Origin: Aquimarina sp. MAR_2010_214
Lineage (GTDB): Bacteria; Bacteroidota; Bacteroidia; Flavobacteriales; Flavobacteriaceae
Reading direction: 5' to 3'
Length of the DNA: 64,000 nt
Assembly: GCF_002846555.1 (NCBI RefSeq)
Contig: NZ_PJMS01000001.1
Span: 868,001-932,000, forward strand
Shown here: positions 1-10,143 of the stretch, one piece after another
Position numbering within the stretch: position 1 is the stretch's first letter
Layout: each line of letters begins with the position of its first letter
Notes under the pieces: model-generated
What the model saw: the letters and a program-made list of their open reading frames with translations, nothing else
Told to the model about the DNA's origin: nothing
Database searches by the model: none
Program-made: the position numbers and the translations under genes

Positions 1-1
1 C

Positions 2-106
2 AAAAAAGCAGATATTATTGTATTTTTGGTTGCTCATAAAGAATTTATAAATCTAAATGTTTCTAAAGATAAAGTTATTTTAGATTTTTGCGGAATAATA
101 AATTGA
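2..106 (+). CDS. C-terminal end of a WecC-like UDP-ManNAc dehydrogenase (partial)
   Basis: The window opens inside a gene. The frame from base 2 gives 34 residues and ends at TGA 104-106. The sequence reads ADIIVFLVAHKEF and later VILDFCGI, which resembles the extreme C-terminus of UDP-N-acetyl-D-mannosamine 6-dehydrogenases (WecC type), where a V-x-H-x-x-F segment precedes a D-x-x-G end. Such enzymes oxidise UDP-ManNAc to UDP-ManNAcA. The stop overlaps the next gene's ATG (TGATG), so the two are translationally coupled. The family call rests on a short stretch; any nucleotide-sugar dehydrogenase is possible. Confidence 0.6.
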   Translation, partial: KKADIIVFLVAHKEFINLNVSKDKVILDFCGIIN

Positions 107-1380
107 TGAAAAAGACGAATATAAAAGATAATAAAATTGCCATAATTGGATTAGGGTATGTAGGCTTGCCTCTGGCTGTTGAATTTAGTAAGAATGATTT
201 TAATGTTATTGGTTATGACATTAATTCGTTGAGAATAGAAAATTTATGTAAAGGGATTGATTTTACAAATGAAGTTTCCGAAGATGATCTTAAAGAACTT
301 AAATCAATCCATTATACTTCTGATAAAAAAGAAATACAAGTTGCAAATATATATATAGTAACCGTTCCTACACCAATAGATGAATTTAAGCAGCCTGATT
401 TAAACCCTTTAAAGGAAGCAAGTAAATTAGTTGGAAGATATTTGTCCAAAGGAGATCTAGTTATATTTGAATCTACTGTTTTTCCTGGGTGTACCGAAGA
501 AGTTTGTGTCCCTATTTTGGAAGAATATAGTGACTTTAAGTTTAATGTTGATTTCTTTTGTGGATATTCTCCAGAAAGAATAAATCCAGGGGATAAAGTC
601 AGAAGGGTACATAATATTGTTAAAATTACTTCGGGAAGTAATGAGAGAATTGCTGAAGTAGTTGATCAATTATATAGTACTATTGTTACTGTAGGTACCC
701 ATAAAGCATCTTCAATTAAAGTGGCAGAAGCTGCCAAAATTATTGAAAACACGCAAAGAGATTTAAATATTTCGTTTGTAAATGAGTTGGCGTTAATTTT
801 TGATAAAATGAACATTGACACTTTAGAAGTTTTAGAAGCAGCCGGAACCAAATGGAATTTTTTACCTTTTAGACCAGGATTAGTGGGAGGACATTGTATT
901 GGTGTTGACCCATTTTACTTAACTCATAAGGCTGAGAGTCTTGGGTATCATCCACAGGTAATCTTGTCGGGAAGAAAAATCAATGACGAAATGGGGGTCC
1001 ATATTGCTAATAAGGTTATAAAACTTATGGTTAAAGAAGGACTTAGAGTTAAAAATGCGAAAGCGTTAATTTTAGGAATTACGTTTAAAGAAAACTGTCC
1101 CGATATAAGAAACTCTAAAGTAATCGATGTAATTAATGAACTTAAAGAATTTGGAGTTGAAGTTGAGATTTATGACCCACATGCCGATCGTAAAGAAGTT
1201 AAAAAAGAATATGACGTTGATTTGATTAATGAACCAAAAAGAAAATATGACACTATTATTTTAACTGTGGGTCATGATGAATTCAAAAAACTAAATATTA
1301 AGGAGTTAGGTAATACTAATGTTGTGATTTATGATGTAAAAAGTTTTTTCCCAAAAGAATTAGTAACAGATAGACTTTAA
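106..1380 (+). CDS. wbpA: UDP-N-acetylhexosamine 6-dehydrogenase, WbpA type
   Basis: This 424-residue NAD-dependent nucleotide-sugar dehydrogenase probably oxidises UDP-GlcNAc to UDP-GlcNAcA in two steps in the cytoplasm. The Rossmann motif is IGLGYVG at 14-20, and the catalytic Cys264 lies in GGHCIGVDPFYL. The segment YDINSLRIENL fits the WbpA/TviB branch rather than UDP-glucose dehydrogenase. I chose ATG 106 over an upstream TTG at 88, because 106 overlaps the previous stop and the protein then begins just before the nucleotide fold. The next three genes are WbpD, WbpE and WbpB homologues, which together with WbpA make the UDP-2,3-diacetamido-2,3-dideoxy-glucuronic acid of Pseudomonas O-antigens. 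The exact substrate (GlcNAc or GalNAc) is inferred from these neighbours. Confidence 0.88.
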   Translation: MKKTNIKDNKIAIIGLGYVGLPLAVEFSKNDFNVIGYDINSLRIENLCKGIDFTNEVSEDDLKELKSIHYTSDKKEIQVANIYIVTVPTPIDEFKQPDLNPLKEASKLVGRYLSKGDLVIFESTVFPGCTEEVCVPILEEYSDFKFNVDFFCGYSPERINPGDKVRRVHNIVKITSGSNERIAEVVDQLYSTIVTVGTHKASSIKVAEAAKIIENTQRDLNISFVNELALIFDKMNIDTLEVLEAAGTKWNFLPFRPGLVGGHCIGVDPFYLTHKAESLGYHPQVILSGRKINDEMGVHIANKVIKLMVKEGLRVKNAKALILGITFKENCPDIRNSKVIDVINELKEFGVEVEIYDPHADRKEVKKEYDVDLINEPKRKYDTIILTVGHDEFKKLNIKELGNTNVVIYDVKSFFPKELVTDRL

Positions 1381-1383
1381 GAT

Positions 1384-1971
1384 ATGAGTAAAAAAAAGTA
1401 TTATGCTCATGAGACAGCAGTAATTGATGATAATTGTATCATTGGAAGAGACACAAAAATATGGCACTTTTCTCATATAATGCCTAATTGTGATATTGGC
1501 GAAGCATGTAATATTGGTCAAAATGTGGTCGTATCTCCAGAAGTTAAGCTTGGAAGCAACGTGAAAGTACAAAATAATGTTTCTATATATACAGGAGTAG
1601 TATGTGAGGATGATGTTTTCTTGGGGCCATCAATGGTGTTTACTAATGTTATCAATCCTAGAAGTGCTGTTAACAGAAGAGGAAAATATGCAATAACAAA
1701 TGTAAAAAAAGGAGCATCAATAGGAGCTAACGCAACAATTATTTGTGGGAATGATATTGGTGAATATGCATTGATAGGCGCAGGTGCAGTGGTTACGAAA
1801 TCAATCAAACCTTATGCATTGATTGTTGGTAATCCAGCAAGACAAATAGGTTGGGTTAGTGAATACGGGCATCGATTGACTTTTGATGAGAACAATGAAG
1901 CAGTTTGCCCGGAAAGTAATCAAGAATATAAATTAGACTCTAAGGGAGATATTGTAGAAAGAATTAGATAG
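1384..1971 (+). CDS. wbpD: UDP-3-amino-sugar-uronate N-acetyltransferase, WbpD type
   Basis: This 195-residue protein is a left-handed beta-helix acyltransferase. It shows hexapeptide repeats (IGRDTKIW, IGEACNIG, IGANATII, IGEYALIGAGAVVTKSI) and the conserved end YALIVGNPARQIGWVSEYG. In the WbpD/WlbB family it acetylates the 3-amino group of UDP-GlcNAc(3NH2)A using acetyl-CoA. It starts 3 bases after wbpA and is followed 5 bases later by the aminotransferase, so the genes form one operon. Length and order match the family. The family and context are strong; the exact sugar is inferred. Confidence 0.88.
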   Translation: MSKKKYYAHETAVIDDNCIIGRDTKIWHFSHIMPNCDIGEACNIGQNVVVSPEVKLGSNVKVQNNVSIYTGVVCEDDVFLGPSMVFTNVINPRSAVNRRGKYAITNVKKGASIGANATIICGNDIGEYALIGAGAVVTKSIKPYALIVGNPARQIGWVSEYGHRLTFDENNEAVCPESNQEYKLDSKGDIVERIR

Positions 1972-1976
1972 TTAAG

Positions 1977-3071
1977 ATGAAAATAGATTTTGCTAATTTG
2001 ACAAAAGCCTATCTAGAGAATAGAAAAGCTATTGATAGGGCTATGAGTAATGTTGTTTCTTCCTCTAGATTTATAATGGGAGAGGAAGTACAAGAATTAG
2101 AAAAGCAATTACAACAATATACAGGCTCTAAGCATGCGATTACATGTGCATCAGGAACAGACGCCCTTATATTAGCTATGATGGCATTAGATATTAAGCC
2201 GGGAGATGAAATTATCACGTCTCCGTTTACTTTTATTGCTTCTGCAGAAACTATAGCATTTCTTGGAGCAATTCCTGTATTTGTAGATATTGATGAAGCT
2301 ACATATAACATTGATGCTAATCAAATAGAAGGAAAAATCACTAAAAAGACTAAAGCGATAATGCCAGTATCGCTTTATGGACAGGTAGCAAATATGGATA
2401 CTATTAATAATTTGGCAGAGAAATACGATTTAGCAGTTATTGAAGATGCAGCACAGAGTTTTGGAGCTACCTATAAAGGCAAGAAAAGCTGTAATCTTTC
2501 TACAATAGGTTGTACTTCTTTTTTTCCAGCAAAACCATTGGGATGCTTTGGTGATGGAGGAGCTCTTTTTACAGATAATAAAGCATTATCGGACAAAATA
2601 AAGAGTATACGTGTGCATGGCCAAACTCAACGATATATCCATAAATATATTGGTATCGGAGGGCGGTTGGATACTTTACAAGCTGCAATTTTGATTGAGA
2701 AATTAAAACACTACGACAAGGATGTTAAGAGAAGGCAAATAATAGCCAAAAAATATGATGAATATCTTACCGAATATACAACTATACCAATTATTGAAGA
2801 GCACAATACTTCGGTATGGGCTCAATATTCTATCCGAGTAAAGGATCGTAATAATGTTCAGGAAAAGTTGAAAGAGAAAGGAATACCTACAGCAGTTCAT
2901 TATCCCAGACCTCTTCACTTACAAGAATGTTTCGAATATTTGGGATATAAAACAGGTGATTTTCCAATTGCTGAGAGCGTATCGGATGAAATTATGAGCT
3001 TACCCATGAATCCGTATTTAACAGCAGAAGAGATAAATTATATAGCAGAAGAATTGAAAAAAACGTTATAA
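1977..3071 (+). CDS. wbpE: PLP-dependent UDP-3-keto-sugar aminotransferase, WbpE type
   Basis: This 364-residue DegT/DnrJ/EryC1/StrS aminotransferase shows ASGTDAL (58-64) for cofactor phosphate binding and SPFTFIASAE. It has IEDAAQSFGA (155-164), whose Asp contacts the pyridine ring, and SFFPAKPLGCFGDGG with the Schiff-base Lys186. In the WbpE/WlbC family it transfers the amino group of glutamate to C3 of the 3-keto sugar made by WbpB. It lies between wbpD and wbpB in a tight + strand operon. The length is normal and the active site is intact. Confidence 0.9.
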   Translation: MKIDFANLTKAYLENRKAIDRAMSNVVSSSRFIMGEEVQELEKQLQQYTGSKHAITCASGTDALILAMMALDIKPGDEIITSPFTFIASAETIAFLGAIPVFVDIDEATYNIDANQIEGKITKKTKAIMPVSLYGQVANMDTINNLAEKYDLAVIEDAAQSFGATYKGKKSCNLSTIGCTSFFPAKPLGCFGDGGALFTDNKALSDKIKSIRVHGQTQRYIHKYIGIGGRLDTLQAAILIEKLKHYDKDVKRRQIIAKKYDEYLTEYTTIPIIEEHNTSVWAQYSIRVKDRNNVQEKLKEKGIPTAVHYPRPLHLQECFEYLGYKTGDFPIAESVSDEIMSLPMNPYLTAEEINYIAEELKKTL

Positions 3072-3122
3072 TAAATTTAAGTTTTTGCTTTTACTGAAAT
3101 AGCTTTAGGCTTATGATATTAA

Positions 3123-4079
<957 letters not shown>

Positions 4080-4163
4080 CATCAATATATAATTTTGTAT
4101 TAACAATTTTTATTGTATTTTCTAATCTATGGAAGACAACATCAGACAGTAATAATAGAAAGC

Positions 4164-4544
4164 TTGATCGATCTGAAAGGGTTTAGATTTAATATTTCGA
4201 ACTATAAGAGCTCCAAAGCTGGATCTTTGATAACTATTAAGTCGAATAAATTCGATACGCTCTCTGATGTTGCCAAGCACCTTGATTTAAAGCTAGAATG
4301 TATATGTATCGCTGGTTTCGTAATTATCGTGAATCTGGGGAATCAGCAAGTTCCTTGAGAAAGAGCGAAGAGATAATAGTACCTCTGGTATTTCCCCCTG
4401 AGATTCATAAAGTGCTTGAGAGTTTTCTGAATGATCCCGAGAATAGTTTTTTAGATTTCTGGGATGCCAAGCAACGGGTAGAAGAGACTATGGTATAGAA
4501 TTAGTTACCAGCGATTGTGGCATTATATGACTCATAAACTAAAT
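4164..4544 (+). pseudogene. IS630-family transposase, 5' part (frameshifted, interrupted)
   Basis: Three frames together read like the helix-turn-helix half of a Bacteroidota IS630-type transposase. They give DLKGFRFN, FDTLSDVAKHLDLKLEC, then (shifted) YRWFRNYRESGES, PPEIHKVLESFLNDPENSF and FWDAKQRVEET, then (shifted again) YQRLWHYMTHKLN. The frame breaks near 4310 and 4495. The reading stops at 4544, where an IS5-type element is inserted, and resumes in phase at 5739 (LNAKLKIPRR). The assignment rests on remembered family patterns and on continuity across the insertion. Confidence 0.7.
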
Positions 4545-5738
4545 GAGACCGTTGCAAAAGACTACGTAAATTGATTTTAAATCTGATTTTTTCAATTTTC
4601 TTTTGATTTTAGAGCATATATGCTTGTTTCTAATGCTCATTTCTATTAATTTTACAATTAGAGGCGAGTATCCCTGGACTTCGATACAGATTATAACACA
4701 TCGCTTCCATAAGATTTGAGTGTGCATTTTTGATGCCTCTGTACCTTGCTGTACCGCCAGAAAACCATCGCTTTATGCCTCCAAAAGTACGTTCTACTTT
4801 AAATCTTATTTTTCCTATAAGCAAGCTTATTGAACTTCTTCCCCCAATGGGTTAAAGGTTTGTTTTTATATACCTTTTTTAGAATATGGTTTTTAGTTTT
4901 CATTCTTTAAGGAGTTCTGAGTTTTTCTTTGATTGATACCTTTTGTCTGCTTTTAGTGGAATACCTTCTGGTAAATCTGCAGTATTCGATACCTGCTCTA
5001 AATTGGCTACTTCATTAGTACTGGCTTTCGTGGTTAACATTCCTAGAACCAAGCCTTCGTTGTCGGTAAAATGGTGCCTTTTGTAACCAAATCTGTATTT
5101 ACCTCCTTTCTTTAGCCAAGCAGTTTGCGAATCTACACTATCTGGATACTCTTTAACCACTTCAACTTCTTGTTCATATTTTCTGTCCTCTGTTACCTTG
5201 TGATTGGTTTTTTCTTTGGATTTTAGAGGAGGTATCTATAACAATTGCATCAACAATAACCCCTGTTTTAACTATGATTTTATGAGCTTCCAGTTGATGG
5301 TTAATTTCTTTTAATAGTGGTTGGTAAGCTTTTGCTTTTGTCAGGATGGTTCTAAAACGGGATAAGGTACTATGATCAGGAGCTACTTGGTCGATATGTA
5401 ACCCACAAAAGTAGCTAAAAGAAATACTGTCATTAACCTGGTCTTCAACTTCATAATCACTTAAACCATACCAAGTTTGAAGCAAACTCATTTTAAAAAG
5501 CAATAATCCAATATAACTCGTTTTTCCTGTGGCACTTAGCTCTTTAGTATGATGCTCTTTCAAAACTGTTATAATAGGTTGCCAATTTAAAAGCGTATTG
5601 ATTTGTGTAAAAAAGGTTTGCTTGATCTTACGAGAACGTATATTGCAAATACTATCTGCTAAGGTTGGGTATTGTACTAATTCCATAATCAAAAGATAAG
5701 CAATCTTATCAAATTATGAAAACCCTTACAACGGTCTC
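4545..5738 (-). mobile_element. IS5-family insertion sequence, decayed, about 1.19 kb
   Basis: The left end begins GAGACCGTTGCAAAAG at 4545 and the right end finishes in its near mirror (CTTACAACGGTCTC, ending at 5738), giving terminal inverted repeats. The flanks carry a direct repeat TAAAT at 4540-4544 and 5739-5743. The match extends to CTAAATG because the element's own ends fit, so the true duplication length is ambiguous (about 4-7 bp). Removing the element and one copy restores the IS630 frame (HKLNAKLK), so this insertion came second. The only gene inside is the broken transposase on the - strand. Confidence 0.85.
4630..5692 (-). pseudogene. IS5-family transposase, broken into at least three frames
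   Basis: The N-terminal part (5692-5174) has the IS5 signature YGLSDYEVEDQVNDSISFSYF and DHSTLSRFRT, and a first catalytic Asp in GVIVDAIVIDTS. After a frame break near 5170 the middle continues with KGGKYRFGYKRHHFTDNEGLVLG and PLKADKRYQSKKN (second Asp). A second break near 4905 leads through LTHWGKKFNKL in another frame. A third leads to KVERTFGGIKRWFSGGTARYRG (catalytic Glu) and the end YNLYRSPGI. At least three frame changes mean no full-length transposase can be made. Confidence 0.85.
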
Positions 5739-6320
5739 TAAATGCGAAGCTGAAAATCCCCAGGAGATCAAATATCAATAAAGATCGAGAAGCACAGCAG
5801 CTTTTTTAAAACTCCCTAATGTCTTTACTGAGATTGGAAACAGTCTATATAAAGATAAGTTCGACAGTGTAAACCTGGATTTTCAGGATAAATCCAGATA
5901 CGGCTTAAAGACATTTGTTGGACGCTGCTTATCAATGGTTGGAGTAAGGCCTTTGGTAGCTTACCAGCACAGTTATCTCTGGGGAAGCTATTCTCCTATT
6001 GCTGGAGACAGCTTTGTATGGGAGATTAACGGAGTTGATAATAAAATATTGGAAACATATCTAAAGGAGTTTTAAAACCCCATAGAGTTTAAAATAGTGG
6101 TCATAGATAATGCGGCTTTTCACGTAACCAAAAACATTGCTACACCAAAGAGTATATACTTGTTGAGAATTCCTCCATACACCCCAGAATTTAATCCTTG
6201 TGGGCAGATATGGCAATATATAAAGCAAAGATTTAAGGACAGACAGTTCGATTCATTAATAGAACTAAAGAAATGGCTGAGTCAACAAGTTTGTCAAATG
6301 AAAACCCTTGCAACGGTCTC
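5739..6320 (+). pseudogene. IS630-family transposase, 3' part (DDE domain, broken)
   Basis: This continues the element interrupted at 4544. Translating across stops gives LNAKLKIPRRSN, VFTEIGNSLY, DKSRYGLKTFVGRCLSMVGV, YLWGSYSPIAGDSFVWEING, then KIVVIDNAAFH and LLRIPPYTPEFNPCGQIW, then YIKQRFKDRQFDSLIELKKWL. The catalytic Glu expected in the NPxE(Q/N)xW motif is Gly here (NPCGQIW). There are in-frame stops, for example near 5806 and 6073. The family-like sequence ends at QVCQMK, where a 23-base copy of an IS5 terminal repeat begins. The gene is dead. Confidence 0.75.
6298..6320. repeat. Solo copy of the IS5-type terminal repeat
   Basis: This 23-base stretch (TGAAAACCCTTGCAACGGTC lies within it) matches the right end of the nearby IS5-type element at 5716-5738 with one mismatch (G for A). 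No transposase or second end accompanies it. It lies exactly where the IS630-like coding similarity stops, which suggests a scar from excision, deletion or recombination. Confidence 0.7.
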
Positions 6321-6632
6321 AATTCAATTGAAAAAACAAGGGATGGTTAAATTTAACTATAGTGTTTGGTTTAAACTAATCAAGTAATCTTTTTTAATTA
6401 AAAATTAGGGTATCAGTAATGTTATCTGTTGTATTAGTAAAAGCATTTCGATTTTTTTCATAAGTGGTAATCTAAGTTTTTAACTTTTGTGTAAATCATG
6501 TCCCTTAACGAACATTCAGAGCACATATTACAAGTATGAAAAGAGGCGAAATTATAGTTTAAAATGGCTTTAGAGTAAAAGGGAAAATTTTAAAGTTTTG
6601 TAATACTAATTGATTTTGTTAAAAATAAAAAC

Positions 6633-8447
6633 ATGTGTGGAATAACGGGAATTATTGATAAAAAAGGAAAAGTAATAATGGATAGTGTTTTAAGAAATGC
6701 TAATGACATAATAAAACATAGAGGCCCAGATGGAGAAGGTTTCTACCATCACAACAATATTGGCTTAGCACATAGAAGATTGTCAATTATCGATTTATCT
6801 GAAGAAGGAAAACAACCTATGACTTATGATCAAGATAATTACGTGATTACTTTTAATGGTGAAATCTATAATTATATTGAATTAAAAGAAGAGTTATTAA
6901 AATTAGGACATGAGTTTAATAATAAAACAGATACTGAAGTAATATTGGCAGCTTATAAAGAGTGGGGTGATAGTTGTGTTCAAAAATTTAATGGTATGTG
7001 GGCTTTTGCTATTTTAGATAAAACAAAAGAAATTCTATTTTTAAGTAGAGATAGGTTCGGAATCAAGCCATTATACTATTATTCTGATGAAAATATATTT
7101 ATATTTGGATCAGAGATAAAACAACTACTTCCATCTTTACCTTCTATAAAGGTTAATAGACAAATAATGTTTGACTATTTGATGATAAATAAACAAAACC
7201 ATTCTAACGAAACGTTTTTTAAGAATATCGACTCTTTACCAAATGGACACAATGCCATTTATAATTTGAAAACAAATGAGTATAATATTTTGAAGTATTA
7301 TACACTAAATCAAAAGGAAGAATTTAATGATTTATCTAATGAAGAGCTTTATAATTCATTTGAGAAGACTTTAAATGATTCTATTAAGTTAAGACTCAGG
7401 TCGGATGTTAAAGTTGGATCTTGTCTTAGTGGAGGAATGGATAGTTCAGCAATAACAGCAAAAGCAGCCGTAATGTATAAAGAACAAAATCCTAAAAAGA
7501 AATTTTATAGTATTACTGCAAAATCTGAAGATATAATAAATGATGAATCCGAATTTGCTAAATTGGTGGTTGATCAACACAAATTAGATTGGAATGTTAC
7601 AGAACCTTCATATTCAGAATATAAAGAAATATCTAATAACCTATCTTATATATTAGAAGAACCTTTTAAAAGTAATTCTTACCATATGCAGTACTTTGTT
7701 ATGGAAAAAGCAAAAAAAGATAATTGTATTGTTTTATTGGACGGACAAGGTGGGGATGAAAGTTTGTTAGGATATGAAATATATTACATTCCATATTTAA
7801 ATCAGTTAAAAGGTTGGATAAATAAAATTAAGGCTTTAAAGTCAATAACAGGTAATTCAAAATTGTCCAACAGGGATATATTTATATATTATTTTTATTT
7901 TAATTTCTTTTTTATAAAAAAACTTCGCTTTAAACGAAAATCAAAATATATTAGAAAAGAATTTTCTAAGTATTTTAATAATCAATTATTGATCCAAAAT
8001 AGTTTTAAAAAGAAAAGCATTTTTGAAATACAAAAGCATCATTTCTTAAATTTTCAAATAAAAAACCAACTAGTTTTTGCTGATAAAATTGCTATGTGGC
8101 ACTCTATAGAAGCAAGATTTCCTATGATTGATCATAGATTTATTGAAACATCACTTTCTTTACCACTTGATTTTAAAATAAATGAGGGTTGGACAAAATA
8201 TGTTTTAAGAAAAATATCAGAAGAAATATTACCAAAAGAAGTCGTGTGGAGAACTAATAAAATGGGATTTGAATCTCCTTTATCTTGGGCTAAAAAAAAT
8301 GATGAGATGCTAAAAACAATAAAAAAATCCAAATTTATTAAAAACTTTGTGGATGTAGATGTTTTAAGCGATAAGATAGACGAAAACACAATTTTGAGAC
8401 TCCATAGCTTATCTATCTGGGCAAAAACTTTTAATGTTTCATTTTAG
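6633..8447 (+). CDS. asnB: Asparagine synthase-type glutamine amidotransferase of the glycan locus
   Basis: This 604-residue AsnB-type protein begins MCGITGIID, with the N-terminal nucleophile Cys2 of class II glutaminases and conserved RGPDG and NGEIYNY segments. The C-terminal synthetase domain has the ATP pyrophosphatase loop SGGMDSS at 266-272 and a later GGDE motif. Such proteins transfer glutamine ammonia to an adenylated carboxylate. Within glycan clusters they often amidate uronic acids rather than make asparagine. Here wbpA-type enzymes lie upstream and WbpG-type enzymes downstream, so a sugar-carboxamide role is likely but inferred. It is preceded by 245 bases of IS debris and leader. 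Confidence 0.85.
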   Translation: MCGITGIIDKKGKVIMDSVLRNANDIIKHRGPDGEGFYHHNNIGLAHRRLSIIDLSEEGKQPMTYDQDNYVITFNGEIYNYIELKEELLKLGHEFNNKTDTEVILAAYKEWGDSCVQKFNGMWAFAILDKTKEILFLSRDRFGIKPLYYYSDENIFIFGSEIKQLLPSLPSIKVNRQIMFDYLMINKQNHSNETFFKNIDSLPNGHNAIYNLKTNEYNILKYYTLNQKEEFNDLSNEELYNSFEKTLNDSIKLRLRSDVKVGSCLSGGMDSSAITAKAAVMYKEQNPKKKFYSITAKSEDIINDESEFAKLVVDQHKLDWNVTEPSYSEYKEISNNLSYILEEPFKSNSYHMQYFVMEKAKKDNCIVLLDGQGGDESLLGYEIYYIPYLNQLKGWINKIKALKSITGNSKLSNRDIFIYYFYFNFFFIKKLRFKRKSKYIRKEFSKYFNNQLLIQNSFKKKSIFEIQKHHFLNFQIKNQLVFADKIAMWHSIEARFPMIDHRFIETSLSLPLDFKINEGWTKYVLRKISEEILPKEVVWRTNKMGFESPLSWAKKNDEMLKTIKKSKFIKNFVDVDVLSDKIDENTILRLHSLSIWAKTFNVSF

Positions 8448-8840
8448 GAAGAGGTAATTCCTTGATTCTCTTTTTTTATAGAAGGCAACAGAAAAGCATG
8501 AAAAGAATAGGTTTTTATCAAAAAAGTTGTCCTAACTATAGTTTATAAAAAATACTTCATTATGATTAATTTAAATAAGGGTATGTGTATTAAACCCTAT
8601 CTATTGTTCTAAGTAGGATATAATTTAGGGGGTGCTTATAAGTTTATTAAACTTTGAACGATATAATTTGAGAGAATAATGTTATTTTTGCGGTCGGAGA
8701 ATGCATTTTTTTGTTATTCGATTCAAATACAGGTGCTTAAGTATAAAGCGTTTTTCTTTTTGCAGAAAGCTTTTGTTTATGTACTTGATTAAGCATATAA
8801 AGAAATATTATGGGTGTTGTGAGATAACCATTATAATATT
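8448..8840. other. 393-base AT-rich intergenic stretch with one promoter-like box
   Basis: No coding potential is apparent. A TATTTTTG box at 8683-8690 matches the Bacteroidota -7 consensus TAnnTTTG, but no TTTG box lies at the usual distance upstream. It could drive the flippase gene that starts at 8841, about 150 bases downstream. Confidence 0.35.
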
Positions 8841-10143
8841 ATGAATAGAATATTATCTTATATAAAAAAATCAGAATATACAAAGCATGTTTCTACATTG
8901 ATAAGTGGGACGTTATTATCACAAGGAGTATTTTTTGCTTCTTCAATTATTATTGCGAGGTTATATACTCCTACAGAATTAAGCGTTTTTGCTATTTTTT
9001 TTTCTATTACATTTGTAATTTCGGGAGCTTCTAGTTTGAAATATGATCATGCAATAATAATTGAAGAAAATGATAAAAACACATTAAATATTCTTATAGG
9101 GTCACTTGTTTTATCTGTTATATTCAATACTTTTTGTTTATTTATTGTATTAATTTTCGGGAAATCAATAGGTGCATTATTTTCAATGGAACCAAGTTTT
9201 ATTAAAATTCTATACTTTATACCTGCTGCTTCATTTTTACTGAATGCATATAATTGCTTTAAGAATTTTAGTAATAGGAATAGGTTTTATAAAGTAATGG
9301 CAGTTAATAAGATAATTGATAGTTCATCTATATCAATTGGTCAAATATTACTTGGATTGTTAAAGATGTCTGCAATTGGTTTGGTGTTTGGATATATTTT
9401 TAGTAAAATTATTTCATTATTTCACTTTGTTTTTAAAACAAGGAAGATCATTTTTTTCAATGATATCTCCAGAGAACAAATATTATCACAATTAAAATCA
9501 CATAATAGATTTCCAAAATATTCTTTACCAGGTGAAACTGTAGGAACATTGGCAACACATTTACCTGTTTTCCTAATAGGGAATTTTTTTGGGGGAAATG
9601 CTCTTGGAAATTACTCATTAGTAGAACGAGTATTGAATGCTCCATCAAGTTTAGTCGGATCTGCTGTTTTGGATGTGTTTAAACAAAAAGCTAGTATTGA
9701 ATATCATGAAAATGGTGATTGTAAAAAGCTTTATGTCAATACTTTTAAAATATTGGTAATTTTAGGTATCTGTCCATCCATTATATTGTTTTTTTTTGGT
9801 ACTGAACTATTTCTTTTTGTTTTTGGAGAGCAATGGAGACAAGCTGGGGAATATACTAAGGTTTTATCTGGTTTGTTTTTTTTTTCGTTTTGTTGCTTCT
9901 CCATTAACCTATATGTTTTATATTGCTAATAAACAGAACTATGATGCTATTTGGCAGGTCTCCGTACTAATTGTAACAATATTTTCCTTCATAATAGGAG
10001 TATTGAAAAATGATATATTTTCAGCATTAATTATTTACTCCGTATTATATTCTTGTTTATACATAATTAGTACGATTATTTGTTTTAGATTATCATTAGG
10101 GAAACTCATAAGTAAAAAAAATGATAGCAATAGTAGATTATAA
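8841..10143 (+). pseudogene. wzx: Wzx-like O-antigen flippase, frameshifted at a T10 run
   Basis: The frame from ATG 8841 encodes a multi-spanning protein of the polysaccharide flippase family (start TLISGTLLSQGVFFASSIIIARLYTP) but ends early at 9929 after 362 residues. The remaining C-terminal part continues in another frame from about 9886 to TAA 10143 (RFVASPLTYMFYIANKQ and two further membrane segments). The switch coincides with ten Ts at 9876-9885. With nine Ts the protein would read GLFFFRFVASPLTYMF and be about 433 residues. This may be a real mutation, a phase-variable switch or a sequencing error. The 3' end overlaps hisH by 23 bases. Confidence 0.8.

Noticed and set aside
4298..4498. 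Small 66-residue gene after wbpB
   Set aside because: It is one frame of the broken IS630-type transposase (WFRNYRESGES, FWDAKQRVEET), not an independent gene.
9796..10143. Separate 115-residue membrane protein
   Set aside because: It is the shifted C-terminal part of the Wzx flippase after the T10 run.
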